The position numbers were made by a program, and so were the translations under genes. Shown one piece after another: positions 29,733-41,489 of a DNA stretch of 64,000 nt. Every line of letters begins with the position of its first letter. Positions within the stretch are counted from its first letter, which is position 1. The stretch comes from Polytrichum commune (Eukaryota; Streptophyta; Polytrichopsida; Polytrichales; Polytrichaceae): NCBI GenBank assembly GCA_950295325.1, contig OX485807.1, forward strand, positions 39,898,440 through 39,962,439, read 5' to 3'. The notes beneath the pieces were generated by a model. It had not been told where the DNA came from. It made no database searches and saw only the letters and a list, made by a program, of their open reading frames with translations.

Positions 29733-32375
29733 ATGGAGAGCCTATATGAACTTGTGCCACAGCTGAATGAGCAGGAGACATTTTGGAAACAATTGCGAGT
29801 CACGTGTCTGAAAGGCTTCACCTCAGTGCGGTGGAGCACAAAGGAGCTGCAGTGGCATCCCCTTTTATGCAAGTTCCACACTTACCAGAACTTGTGGTGC
29901 CAAGCAGTGATCAACCTCAAGGAGTCAGATTTTGAGATGAAGAGACGACAAGGAGAAGAAGAACCTGGGAGGTACATTTTCGTGGTTGATGCAGTTCTTA
30001 GGAACCATCAGTTTACCATGGAAGAGGTTAACTTCCTGAAGCAAATCAACCTGGAGGGCTTTGTGACCAGAACCACTTGGGGAGTATTGCATGAGGATTT
30101 AGTTCGGGAGGCATTAACAAACCTCAAAGAGGACACTCTGGTTACCACGGTGCGAGGCAAGACCTTTCCAATCATCGCACCAGAATGGAGAGCGCAGATG
30201 AGGAACCTCTTCGAGCTCACCAATCGCAAGATCACATCAACCAAGCAGTGGGAATTATCGGAGCTTTTTCCTTCACTCAAAACACTGACCGAAGGACAAG
30301 AAACAGTGAAGGTAACAGATTGTTCATACCCCGGGGCCAAGAAACCTCTCAGACTTTTGAATTCTTTATTTTGTCTTAACAATACTGGCCAAAATCACAT
30401 TTCTGTACTTTTTGCGGAGCTTGTCCTGGCAGCCCTAAATGGCCAGGCAGTAGATTGGCCGGGAGAATTCCATCAGGAATTTAGAGAAGAAGTTTTAAAA
30501 CTTCACCACAAGCATTCTCAAACCATGACGAAAGTGACGAGGACCACAATAGGCCCCCACCTCACCCTTGTTATTAAGGCAGCAGGCGCTATGAACCTAA
30601 GGCACGAAATTGAAGCGGGATTTCACATTGCCAAACCTTTCACTACAGCTGCAGATAATGACCAACCCAAAAGGAGGAAGTACACTAAGGCCTCCATACC
30701 ACCACCCACTCTCCATAGCACAGTAAGGGTGGTACCACCTGGTCCGGATCGTCAAAAGGGCCCTTCCGCATCCGCACACCCATCAACCTCGGAGACACCT
30801 CGCTCTGTGATCATCGAGACTGAAGAACCATGGCAGGTTCCAGACGCTATCCCCAACATCGTCGAACAGGTAAAGCAGGTGCACAGGAGGATGGAGAACC
30901 TACTTACCACCCTCGCAAACAAAGCGCCACCCAAGTTACTGAGAGAATTGGACTCTCAGTTTTACAAAATCCAGCGGGAGGCAGTCCTGCATGAGGACAC
31001 GAAACTCCCAGGTAGCAGCCCAGAGAGGTTGCAATCAGAAATTCTTAGAACTCACCACGTGCAAATAGAACAACTGGAGAAGAAGCTTCTCGATGCAGAG
31101 GAACTCAACAACTTGTGCATCGAAGACTCTTTCGGAGTACAAAATCAACTTTCAGAGATGCAAGAAGAGACTGAAAAGTTGAAGAAAGAGATTCAGACTC
31201 TCAACCACGAAAACCGAAGTCAATTAACCACAATTCAGGACCTAGAAAACGCCAATTCACAGCAGTTCAGAACCCATGAGACAGAAATGGCAGCAATGCG
31301 TGCACAAATTCACAATCTTACCGAGACATCGGAAGCCCGCAGCCTGCATGCCAGTAAAACCGCCGAAGCACTCCGGAACCAACAACAACAGGAGAGGTCA
31401 GAGCTTACCCGGCTGCGTGCCGAAAACAGGGATCTGAAGGCGGAGTTGGCCGCCAAGAAACCAAGTTCCCCATCCAAGAGAGACTACGATTTCCGCCAGC
31501 ACCCACACAGGCCCATAGATCGTACTGAGAGGCAGGCATTGGCCGAGGGAGCAGCGGAGCAGATACTTAGTGATCTGCAGCAGGAGCTACAAGCAATCAA
31601 GCAGGAAAAGGAGGAGTTGCAACACCAACTCCAGCAAGGGAACCCAGTAGGGCCAGTGGGACTACCCCAATCCTACAGTTACCCTAAATCTGAAATTTTT
31701 CAGAGGTTGCTTACCCACACCGAACCCCTCAGATCCATAATGCAAAGCTATCATGCACACGGGGCGATCAATCTGCTTACAAGCAACTTACCCATTCTGA
31801 AACGAGGTACCTCCCTCAGCCAGGAACAATTCGGGGAACTATGGGCGCAAGCTAATTCCAGGGCTAAAGACACTTTGATGTTTATGTGGGCACTAGGCGA
31901 TGTTAAATTGCCACTGGGGAGCGCGGAGGTGGTCACAGGATCCCCTCCCTTCTTTATCAGAAGATACATACTCCGCAGCATAGCCTTTTTGGGCCAGCAT
32001 CAAGCTCACCAAGTAAAAGCACACAACATCAACCTTGCATTACCCTCATTGCGCCCTTACACACACAGCCAGAAGATTGCGATCGCCAAACTACAACAAC
32101 AACATAAAGCAACTTTCCAACAAGCCATCAACGCGTTGAAAGGTGAAGACACGGCAGTCTGTTTCGAGGTGACGAGGCGACACCAATGGATATTGGAACA
32201 TTTTCCCCACCACTCGACACACGTGACCATATTTCAGCTCAAGGAATATGTTAATCAAACCCTGGAAGAGCAACAGATCACGATCACCACAGGGCGATTT
32301 GGCACCATCAACCAGGGCACGATACTTCGAATCGGATTACCAGATCATCCAGGGCACAACCAGCAAGCACTATAG
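29733..32375 (+). CDS. ORF3 of the giant element, 880-aa coiled-coil protein
   Basis: 880 codons, ATG to TAG, ending 25 bases before the polypurine tract. Four parts are visible: a globular N-terminal part (1-300) with many Trp/Phe positions (for example KGFTSVRWSTKELQWHPLL); a Pro/Ser-rich basic linker (about 305-430) with PKRRKYTK near 312, which resembles a nuclear localisation signal; a long heptad-rich coiled coil (about 433-590 and 605-640, Glu/Gln/Leu-rich); and a C-terminal domain (650-880). There is no signal peptide and no membrane segment, so it does not look like an envelope protein. The N-terminal part recalls uncharacterised ORFs downstream of pol in plant Athila/Tat elements, but I cannot name a family. 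The intact frame in a young element suggests it is under selection. Confidence 0.85.
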   Translation: MESLYELVPQLNEQETFWKQLRVTCLKGFTSVRWSTKELQWHPLLCKFHTYQNLWCQAVINLKESDFEMKRRQGEEEPGRYIFVVDAVLRNHQFTMEEVNFLKQINLEGFVTRTTWGVLHEDLVREALTNLKEDTLVTTVRGKTFPIIAPEWRAQMRNLFELTNRKITSTKQWELSELFPSLKTLTEGQETVKVTDCSYPGAKKPLRLLNSLFCLNNTGQNHISVLFAELVLAALNGQAVDWPGEFHQEFREEVLKLHHKHSQTMTKVTRTTIGPHLTLVIKAAGAMNLRHEIEAGFHIAKPFTTAADNDQPKRRKYTKASIPPPTLHSTVRVVPPGPDRQKGPSASAHPSTSETPRSVIIETEEPWQVPDAIPNIVEQVKQVHRRMENLLTTLANKAPPKLLRELDSQFYKIQREAVLHEDTKLPGSSPERLQSEILRTHHVQIEQLEKKLLDAEELNNLCIEDSFGVQNQLSEMQEETEKLKKEIQTLNHENRSQLTTIQDLENANSQQFRTHETEMAAMRAQIHNLTETSEARSLHASKTAEALRNQQQQERSELTRLRAENRDLKAELAAKKPSSPSKRDYDFRQHPHRPIDRTERQALAEGAAEQILSDLQQELQAIKQEKEELQHQLQQGNPVGPVGLPQSYSYPKSEIFQRLLTHTEPLRSIMQSYHAHGAINLLTSNLPILKRGTSLSQEQFGELWAQANSRAKDTLMFMWALGDVKLPLGSAEVVTGSPPFFIRRYILRSIAFLGQHQAHQVKAHNINLALPSLRPYTHSQKIAIAKLQQQHKATFQQAINALKGEDTAVCFEVTRRHQWILEHFPHHSTHVTIFQLKEYVNQTLEEQQITITTGRFGTINQGTILRIGLPDHPGHNQQAL

Positions 32376-32400
32376 GAAGCATGGGGACATGCTTCTTTCT

Positions 32401-32416
32401 GAGAGGGGGGATAAAA
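32401..32416 (+). other. Polypurine tract
   Basis: GAGAGGGGGGATAAAA lies directly before the 3' LTR. All bases but one T are purines. It is the expected primer for plus-strand DNA synthesis. Confidence 0.85.
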
Positions 32417-34783
32417 TGTACACCATCCCAGCCTCCAAGCAGCCAGGTAGGAGAGACGAGCACCGAGAAGAGCAGATAACGAGGGCCGCGAGGGAAGAGC
32501 ACTGAGAAGAGCAGAGGACGAGGGCCGCGAGGGAAGAGCACCGAGGAGCAGGCGGCCATCAGAGCAGCAAGGCATCAGCAGCGAAGGAGGAGCCGGGTAT
32601 CGGAGGAGAAGGAGAATGGCAGCGAAGGGAGCGGGTATCATGGACAGCTCGAGCGAGGAAAGGGGGACAGATGGCAGCCCAGGGTCGAAGACCGGTGAAT
32701 GGCCGAGGACCGGCTTACCCGGTTATATAGGGAGCATGGGAGCGCACCAAGGCGGCCCGGGAACGCGGGGAGCGCACGGGAACGCACCGAGACGGCTCGG
32801 GAACGAAGGGAGCGCACCGGGAACGCACCGAGAGCCGGGAGGAGTGAACGACACCGGGAACGTCGTCATCAAGCCGGGAACGGACAAGCAACTAAGTAGG
32901 GTAGGATAGTTAGTTGCTAGTGAACACCTAAGCAAGGGTAGATGAAGGACATACCTAAAAGGGATGAAAGTCCTTTTTAGATGAACATAAACTATTCCCT
33001 TTAAATGAATAGTTGCATTCCGGATGAAGGAGATCCATGGATGGTAACCGTACCGAGAGGCACATCTAGGTTAAGCCAAGAAATCCAACGAATGAACTTC
33101 ACAAGTACATTTTACATTCGGACATTATAACTGCTGTAAATAGATCCGGGCAGCCTAAAATTAGACTGTAACCGGATACAGGGATAAAATTAGCCTGAAA
33201 TAAACATGTGGCATTAGGGGAAGTTAGGACTAACCGCCACATCTAATTAAAGATAGATTTTGAACACTATATAAGAGGCCAAACTTAAGGCACCTAATAC
33301 ACTTCATTTGAACACGCAAACTCTACATGAGTGTCGGAGCCTCTAGCACTCTCTCAAGCTAGTACATTTAGCCGAGGTTTTCGTGCCCTAACTCGGAGGG
33401 CAATCGAGCTAGCATCGCAATTAGCCGAGGCATTCGAGCCCTAACTCGGAGGGCATTGGAATATTAATGCGAGTAGCCGAGGCATACTTAAGCCCTAACT
33501 TGGAGGGCATTGGAGACAATCATGCACGAAGATAGCTAGCCGAGGCAAATACATACCCTAACTCGGAGGGCATTCTAAAGTGTTAAAATATTTAGCCGAG
33601 GTTCTCAAATCCTAACTCGGAGGATATTAGCACATGTTACTACACTAAGGCAAATTGGTCAGAGCTTCGGATTAAGTTTGCTCCGGTAACTAAGACCTTT
33701 GACGAAGGAGAATTTCGAGCCGAAGGACCCGAAGGGAAATAATTACAGAGAGGAGGAAATCTCATTCGGCGGTACACTCGAGTTAATCCCCGACCTCAAG
33801 CCGGCCAAGTAAGATAAATTATTACAGTAAAAGCCCAAGTCACTCATATTTGAGGAAGGTAAGTTGTGGGCTTACCGGCTTACCATCACGTCATACCGGG
33901 TATGACTAGATACTAAATTATTACGCGGTGCCAAATCCAATTCAAAGGGAATTAGCCTAAGGGGATTTCAAAGCATCTAAGGGGAACACTTGGGGAAATT
34001 TAGGCCATGAGTTTAATACCTCATAAATGAGGGTGATAATAATCAAACATCTTTAAGTGGAAATCGGTTTACCATATACATTAGAATCAACAAGGATTCT
34101 AATCCCTCAAATATTCTCAAGTGAATTTGGAATGTTGAAGGACCAAGGATACCATCAGAACAATATAATCAAGGTTAAAGAGGCAAGATGATTCTCAAGA
34201 TTTTCATAATGTTAAAGAATATGTTTTGAACTAGAAACTCTTTATGAAGACATTCTCGGAATATTCTTAGAAAGTAATGAAGATTAGATGCATTCGAACC
34301 ATGAAAGATATTGTTTGCAACATTTAGAGTTTCCCTTGAAACACTTAACCTCGACATTAGGATTTCGGGGAACATAATCTCGAAAACCTAAGGCACTTTC
34401 TCCTTGGAGATTTATAAAAAGGGATCTTCAAATACAACATTCCGGAATTGAAGAAATAAGATTATCTTGCGAGATCTTTCAAACCATGAAAGATGCAAGA
34501 GCGAATAGATGATTAAGAACTAAGGAAAGTAGTTTCTTAGAGAGCACTTTAATATTAGATTTCGGGGAACATAAACTTGTAACCTCAAGTCAACGATTCC
34601 AAGAGGATTTCAAAAGCAATAAATTAAAGATCACAAGAATTAGTCAACAAAGAGTTAACGGACACCTTCACAAGTTTTGGAAACTAAGAGAATCTAATTT
34701 TGGTGGGAGTAACTTCCATGTAAACCGGTCAGCAACGGGTTACACCGTCTAAGTTTGCTGAGGGTTTGAAGGTGACCTCGACA
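32417..34783 (+). repeat. 3' LTR of the giant Ty3 element
   Basis: 2,367 bp, same length as the 5' LTR, and no differences found in the segments I compared along its length. It carries the TATATAAG at 33268-33275 and the five-unit hairpin array at 33369-33631. It ends CGACA, followed by the target duplication CATGA and the resumed chromovirus integrase. Confidence 0.96.
33268..33275 (+). promoter_or_regulatory. Probable LTR TATA box (3' LTR)
   Basis: Identical to the TATATAAG of the 5' LTR. In this position it could drive outward transcription into 34784 onward. Confidence 0.45.
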
Positions 34784-35850
34784 CATGATTATTTAGGAAT
34801 TATGTATTTAACTTACATGATATTATTCTTAAGATAATTAGTGATTGAGATGCGAGATTTACATATACATCTTGGCAAGAGTTGTACTATTTGTTAGGCA
34901 ATCAATTGGCCATGTCTACATCTTTTCATCATGAGACCGACGATCAAACACAAAGGTTATATAATGTTCTTTAGGTTATGCTTGGGCATTATGTGAGTCC
35001 TACTCAATATAACTAGGATGGAATTCTATCATTAGCCATTTTTTTCCTATAATAACTCGTGGCAAGAATTCATCAAAACAACCACTTCTTTGTTGAATTG
35101 CGGTCAACATCCTATAACTTATGTTGACATGAGGATCAACGAGTCACAAGTCCTAGTTGCAAGAGGCTTCGCCTTGCCTATAAAGAATGTTATTAGTAAG
35201 GCTAAGAAACATTTTTTGATAGCCCAACAATCGGCAAAAGTCCTATGCTCACACGAAGTGACGTGATGTGGTGTGTGAGGTGGGTTTAAAAGTTGTTCTT
35301 AGTACTTCCAACATTAAGTTGAAAATCCCAAGTTTGAAAAAGATTGCTTTATCACTGGATGGATCCACTTGAGATTGATATGAGAATTGGCATTGTAACA
35401 CACCGTTTTAAATTGCCATAGACTTTAAGAAGTTACAATATTTTCATGTCGCATTGTTGCCCTACAAGGCTAATGGCAAGGTAAAGCCTTTGCCACCACC
35501 AATCACTGAGAATCACGATATATCCTACAAGATGGAATGTATGTTGCAACATGAAGTTAGAGGAAGTTGTTCCCACCCTTGCAAATTCTACCTCACAAAG
35601 TGGCTTGGTTATGGGCTTGAGCATAACTCTTGAGAGCCTGAAGCTAATTTGAGTCATGAGGTATTCAAAGAATATTGAGACTCTATGGCTCACTCAAGTG
35701 AACGCCTATCACATCATGGTGTTAGACGTGAGAAGTTACCCAATGCTTTGCCTAAAACAATATCAGAATTCTCTTTCCTTAGATCTTTGAATAATTTTTA
35801 TGTTGGTTGATGGGTTTTACTTCTGAGTTGAGCATAGACGATCAAATCTA
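34784..35850 (+). pseudogene. Ty3 chromovirus pol remnant, part 2 (integrase end and chromodomain)
   Basis: Reading resumes across the giant insertion in the same frame when one CATGA is removed (EDMT before, LFRNYVFNLH after). Then come 'DARFTYTSWQELYYLLGNQL'-like words, 'FHHETD', 'YNNSWQEFIKTTPFLLNCGQ' and 'HPITYVDMRI', in changing frames. The C-terminus holds a chromodomain-like end (KFYLTKWLGYGLEHNSWEPE, near 35580-35645), which marks it as a chromovirus. Many stops and frameshifts. It ends just before the polypurine run GAGGAGGAGGAG at 35851-35862. Confidence 0.85.
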
Positions 35851-35862
35851 GAGGAGGAGGAG

Positions 35863-36270
35863 TGTAATGTGTTATTAGCATGAGCTAGACTATCATGAAG
35901 TCTCAATGGTGAACTCAACTAGGTTATTATGAAGCCAAGTGGATAAGAATGAATTAGTGGCAATGTAGTTAACTACTTGTAACTCTTAGTGGCAATCTTG
36001 TGAAGTACTTGTAACTCTTGTTAACTCTTCTTATCTTGGACAAGTGGCATGGGGGTGATCATGCATGATGATGGCTTACATGCTAAGGTGGCTCCTTCCT
36101 TTTGGGTCTAAGGTGGGGTGGTTCATGCCGCACTTGGATGCTTGTTGCTCTTGCTCTCTCTCCCTCTCTCACTCCTCATTGTTACTAGCCCAAGGGTTTG
36201 CTTTTTTCTTTTTTATTCCGAGCTTTGTGATATTCTTCAACATACTAATGGCAAGTGTTATTTCTGTACA
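35863..36270 (+). repeat. Chromovirus 3' LTR
   Basis: Starts TGTAATGTGTTA right after a polypurine run and ends TTTCTGTACA, about 408 bp, with TG...CA ends. Its first 170 bases match fragments at 12054-12549 and, inverted, 44813-44992. Contains CT-rich runs near 36149-36175. Confidence 0.7.
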
Positions 36271-37350
36271 TTTTAGTCAACTTGTAAACCATTGTGTAAC
36301 ATGGGTATACACCTCATAACACTATTGAACATACTCATGCCAAGATATTAGTAAGCACACTTAAACGCCAAGTGTCATGAGGTGACATAAATGATAAAGT
36401 TGTTGATCATTAATGCAACCTAGCATACATGCCTCAAATTAGGTCAGTGACATTATAACGCATGTGATACTAAATACAATGAACGGTGCATTCCTTGTTC
36501 CTTTCTGTCTTTTTAAAACCACTTCCACGCTTCCACAAATGTAGTGTAAAATTAATTTTCCTTGCAGTGGTAAGTTGTTCGTCATGACTAGGAGAACCTT
36601 ACATGCCATATTCTCATGGGCCTTTAGCTTGCTTATGTATGCGTGTGTTATTTGGTTTGTTTGCTTGTTCTCCTTCTTCTATTGATCAATTTTATGTCTT
36701 CCAATTTGTGTGGCAAATTCAAATCTACGGTGACGCATCAACAGAAAACTGGATTAAAAACCATGCCTACTTCAATCTATTTATGGTTATTGAAAGTGCA
36801 CATTTGTGGATATTTTAAAAGAATACATAGGTTCTCCCAATTGTGTTCATAATTAAAAGTGGAGTGAGTAATCAATACAACTTGAAGATGTATTCCGATA
36901 TCTTTTAAACATGTGTTTGTTAATTCGATCCTCACCTAACCACATCAATCAAATATAGGTGTTTGATTTTTAAAAGGCAAACAAATAACACCTAGATATG
37001 CTTAAGGTATATGGCCTTATTGTGGGCACATCCAACTCCGCATATGAATTTGGCCGTTGGATTGGATAAAGGATGGTCTCATCTCAGTAGCACTTGTGAA
37101 TCGTGAAGTTTGTCATCTCAAGTTTTCGGACTGAGTAGAGTTTCAAAATTTGTGAGAGCCCAAAGGTGAAGATTCTCGTCCTCTTAGAGTGAACAGATGG
37201 GCCCTCCCAAGTGTGTTAACCATTGAACCGAGATCGGTAACATGTTTGGAGCACATAGTCCAATCTTTTGTGTAACACGTCTCTGTATGATTCATGTTTT
37301 GAACTATAAGCCTTGCCATGTATCACTCAAATATAAGTGTCCGATGACTT
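36271..37350. repeat. Dispersed composite repeat R2, copy 1
   Basis: Three blocks in order recur elsewhere. 36550-36850 (tgttctccttcttctattga, cataggttctcccaattgtg) matches 41490-41800. 36890-36985 (cctcacctaaccaca, tcaaatataggtgt) matches 42335-42480, partly 37255-37350, and inverted 46700-46840. 36990-37130 (ttattgtgggcacatccaac) matches 38940-39120 and, inverted, 40155-40320 and 40990-41150. It is old, non-coding and of unknown class. Confidence 0.5.
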
Positions 37351-40300
37351 GAAGAATGTCCACATAAGGCCCACATGTGTAAGGTGCACAATATATGTGT
37401 GGGAAGTAATATAAATGTAAGCTGATACATGTATTGTATTTGTAAGTGACTACACAAGGTTACGTTTGCCAATATAATGAATTTTATGTGATACATAGGG
37501 ATTCTTTGCAGGCTGCCACCAATGTGGACATGACACATGTCATAAAGCTTGGAAAAATGATTGATTTATTCTGAATTTTGTAGGATTATATCATTTGATA
37601 ACTAGAGACAACATGTGAGTCAATTTGACTTTCGTATCACAATTTATTAAATATGCCACCATAACAACTTAATAGGATAATTTAAAAACTGGGATCATTA
37701 CATTTGAGTATTGTGAAAGGGTCGATTTATTCAACCATGGCTCGATATGACACATGTATTTTCTTCATAAACCCTTGGAAAGGGCAAGCTTGGCATTCTA
37801 TACAAAGTCAGTGTTTTACACGTACCAATGAAATATGTGTCAGTCTAATGTGAAATCTACTGCTTCAAACTGCATCGAGAAGTTTGAATATAAGTTAACC
37901 TGCAATTAGTTTCATGGTCCAGAACATGTATCAATTGATCATGGGCAAATATCTGCAATTTGAGGTGTAGCTTTATTATAGCAATAGTACTAAGAATTCA
38001 CACCTCAATCATAACATTAATCAACTATCCTGACTTCAGATTCAATCTGAATCAGTGGGATTCCAACATCCAAAGTCTTTACTCTCAAGTCTATTGTTGG
38101 GCCCATGAATACAACTCATCAGCTAAGTAATTTAATGATTAAGAACATATCTACCCAATGTTATAATATCAACTATTTTCTAATACGATGGAATATTCCT
38201 TGCCTCTTAGCCATGCTCTGTATACTTGCCTTGGGTTTACATGTGAGTTTTGACAAAGAATGAAGCGTCTCTCATGCCCGGATCACACCAAAATTTCTGT
38301 CCGATTCCAGCCATGAAATTGTTGAGCATTATGTTGAGAATTAGATGTTGACCCACCACTTTCCACACTATTACAGCCGGAGATGTCAATGGATGGTGCC
38401 AGTAGTGGCAAGGTTGATTTCATCTCTCTCAGCTGAATCCTTCATACTTAAATAATGGGTTTGCAGGATTCAATTTTACTATGAACTCCACCGCAAATGC
38501 AAGGAGGTGGAACTTATACCTGTAATTGGTTTGGTGTTTGGCCTGCATCATCAAAAGAGAAACAGTCGAGCTTGAAGCTTCAAATCCAGGAGTCATACTC
38601 TCCAATTTCTAAGCACACCAAAAGTCTGTGGACACTTAGACCCAGTGATCCCTCTAGTGTAGGTGTGAGCAAGCAATTCTTACATACATTGTCCGGCCCA
38701 GAAGCCTGCAAGTCTTCAATTTCTTGACACGGGTGAGGAACAAACCTGGTGCAACAATTTGGGATGGGAGGAGTGAAAATCTCAGAAAGAGATGGGTCCT
38801 TCATGTCTGCTTGTGTGTGTGATTACTTTGGTGAGAATGAAGAAGGTGAGGAACGAAGTTTCACCTATCAATATGGACAATGTTGTGTTGCCGATTTCAC
38901 TTCAAATTTGACTTGCCTGGCACAAATCGGTCATTATTGCTGCATGAGGTATGTGTGCCTATTGTGGGCACGACTTCCAACATTACAGACCAATCTTGCC
39001 ATTGGATCAGTGAACTAAAGGATTCTATCTGCAAGCATTTTTGAATGTGGGAGAATGTTGGTGAGAAATTTGCAATTGGAGTTTGTATGCTCTTGGGATC
39101 TCCAGTCATTTAGTGGTTATTTTATGACTCAAGAGTGGTTGCGTAGAAGGGGGGTCTATTTCGAGGTTTATATGTGCTTAGATTGGCATTTTGTGTGTGT
39201 TTGCCCAGGCGTCTGATACTGTGCTAAATTCTAGTCTTTCACATTCAAATAAGCATGTCTTGTGTTTGAAACTTAGCCCACGAGGCACTTGTTGGATACA
39301 TGGAATCGGTCCCAAATTGGTTACAACAAAATAAACCTTCAATTGGAAGTGATCCCAAAATAGTTCCGCACCTTCTTCAATTGCCAGAATCAAGTTCCAT
39401 GATTGAAAGTGAAAATGGTCTGGTATGAGGATGTGCAACTTATTCCAATAGTGGCATGATCATTTACAATATACACATGATCAAAATTCGACCAATTTAT
39501 GTGTGCTTAAAAGTCCAATTAAAACCCCAAATTAGGTCGCTAGCCACGTAAGACAAGTGATCATGTGAATACACACATAGGTTACAGATCATCAACCTCC
39601 TTTTCTGAATATTAATCACTGATTTTCGAAGAACTTTTGTACAGAGTGCATTTCTGATATCATCATGCGACAGATAGGAAATTGAGCTTGAATTGATCAG
39701 TATGGTTTCAATATTCCCAACTTCCTGTGAAGGCACTCACTGGGTGACTTGGACGTAACCACTTGATATATACATGTAACATGCTTTACACAATTTTTCG
39801 AGCATATGTAAATCTTTGAAGGTCAGTGTCCCACTCTCACCAATTGTTGACAGACTGCAAGCCCTTGAGAAGATATTGTCAAATAGCAGTCTGTCTAAAG
39901 GCCCAAGGAATTGAACAGCATAAATTGGAGGACATCGATTAGAGCTAATTAAGGTATGTGGGCCTTATGCTGTCACTCTTCTTGACCCGACACCTATGTT
40001 TGAGTGGTAGAGGGCAAGGCTTTGTTGTTGAGTGCAGACACCAAGAAGTCACATGTCACGACGAGATTGAACTATGTGCTCAAATGTCGATAACATTCAA
40101 GGTTCAACAGTCAACACAGTTGGAAGGCCTACGTGATCGAGAATCTTCACTATAGCCTGTTTTAACTTTTGCATCTAAACTTCGATTCAGAAACTTGGAA
40201 TGGCAATTTTTCCAAATAGCAATTGCTAACCGGATGAGCGTATTCCTGATTTCTTCCAACGTCCAAAATTGTCTGTGGAGTTGAAATTGCCCACAATAGG

Positions 40301-41489
40301 GCCGCATACCATATGAACATGCTTTCAGATGCAGATCAAGTCTTGGTGCTACCTTCAATTCACCCCGAGTACACATGCATTTTGTAATATAATCCTATCC
40401 ACAAATTTCTCAACCTTAGCTCACATGCTCGAGATTTTCTTTTTCGAACTTTCAAGGCAATTTCTATGCTGGCGAGTACATTTCAATGGCTACAAGGGAA
40501 CACGTGGTGCAAGGGTCAGTGACTCACTGGTTAGGGTTTCAAGCCTTCAGAAGTGAACCGATTCAACTACCTCCCAAATGTAAGCTTCATCATCGGTTGG
40601 CAATTTGAAAAGCCACTATCTCGGGCTCTGGAAGACTCTGCACTAATCAGAATTGATGTTAAGAAATGTACACTTCAATTGAAGTGTCAGTAGTCCTTCC
40701 TTATCTGAGGTGAAAATTTCAAGCATCGGTCGGTAACAGTTCAATGCCAAAAACTCTTAAACTTTTACATACATCCCCCAATCCCAGCAAAGTTTTGCAA
40801 CTGTCAACGATTTGTCCAGAAAACACTTCCGACATCACTCCAAGAAGCTATAGTGATAGTTTAGGGTTTAATGAAGTAGACCTACCCATAGAATATGTGC
40901 TCAAAACATATAGACACCAATTACGTCCGATAGCCAACACAATTGGGAGGGCCTATGTATCACTTCCAGGTGAAAAAGAGGATACTCACTTTGACCTCTT
41001 ATAACCTTTGCATCTGAACTCCGATTCTGTACCTTGAAATAACAATCCGCCTGATTCACAATTGGTAACCGGATGAAACAATTCCCGAGCTGATCCACCA
41101 GTCAAAGTTGTCTGTGAAGTTGGAAGTGCCCACAATTAGGTCACACACATTAGAGACAATCTGAATAACCTCAGGTTTGTTGCACACACTGCAATACAAC
41201 ACTAGGAGATTAGGAAGTTTGTGTCCTCCTGTACATCCAATAACTTCAAATTATAGGGTTTAGAATGCCGAGTCAAAATCTAAACCCTAAAATTTCCAGA
41301 AGCCAGCTAGTACCATTGTTGCCTGTACCATGCATGTGGCCTCTGGCATTGAAAACACCTGCATGCTCCAATTTCAAATCTCTGGAATGACCAATAATAC
41401 ATTCAAGATCCATCAAGAATGTGTAATCTGGACCAAAAAAAAATGACCATCATCATGGCCATAGCAAAGCCACAGCAAAGTCACTGCAT
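37351..41489. repeat. Old repeats, no gene seen
   Basis: Contains further R2 pieces: 38940-39120 on the plus strand, and 40155-40320 and 40990-41150 inverted; the last two are direct repeats of each other (tttgcatctgaactccgatt, gcccacaatt.gg). Near 38274 'catgcccggatcacaccaaa' resembles the tip of the MITE at 48821, but no second end was found. No convincing coding frame. Confidence 0.45.

Larger units (their letters stand above)
14476..34783 (+). mobile_element. Giant Ty3/gypsy (Tat-like) LTR retrotransposon, 20.3 kb
   Basis: Complete structure: 5' LTR 14476-16842, 3' LTR 32417-34783 (both 2,367 bp, TG...CA), CATGA target duplication at 14471-14475 and 34784-34788, primer-binding site 16846-16863, polypurine tract 32401-32416. 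Gene order is ORF1, gag, protease, RT, RNase H, eight H2C2 modules, integrase, spacer, coiled-coil ORF. RT carries MDGYSGYNQI and FLDDF-VYG, and the zinc modules are each preceded by a DW(R/T).P...YL segment, as in the Athila/Tat branch; there is no chromodomain. At 20.3 kb it is in the size range known for Ogre/Tat giants. LTRs compared in many places show no difference, so insertion is recent. pol has a frameshift and a stop, so this copy may depend on others. Confidence 0.97.

Noticed and set aside
29733-32375. Reading the 880-aa ORF as an envelope gene
   Set aside because: No signal peptide, no transmembrane segment and no fusion-peptide-like stretch; a coiled coil alone is not enough.
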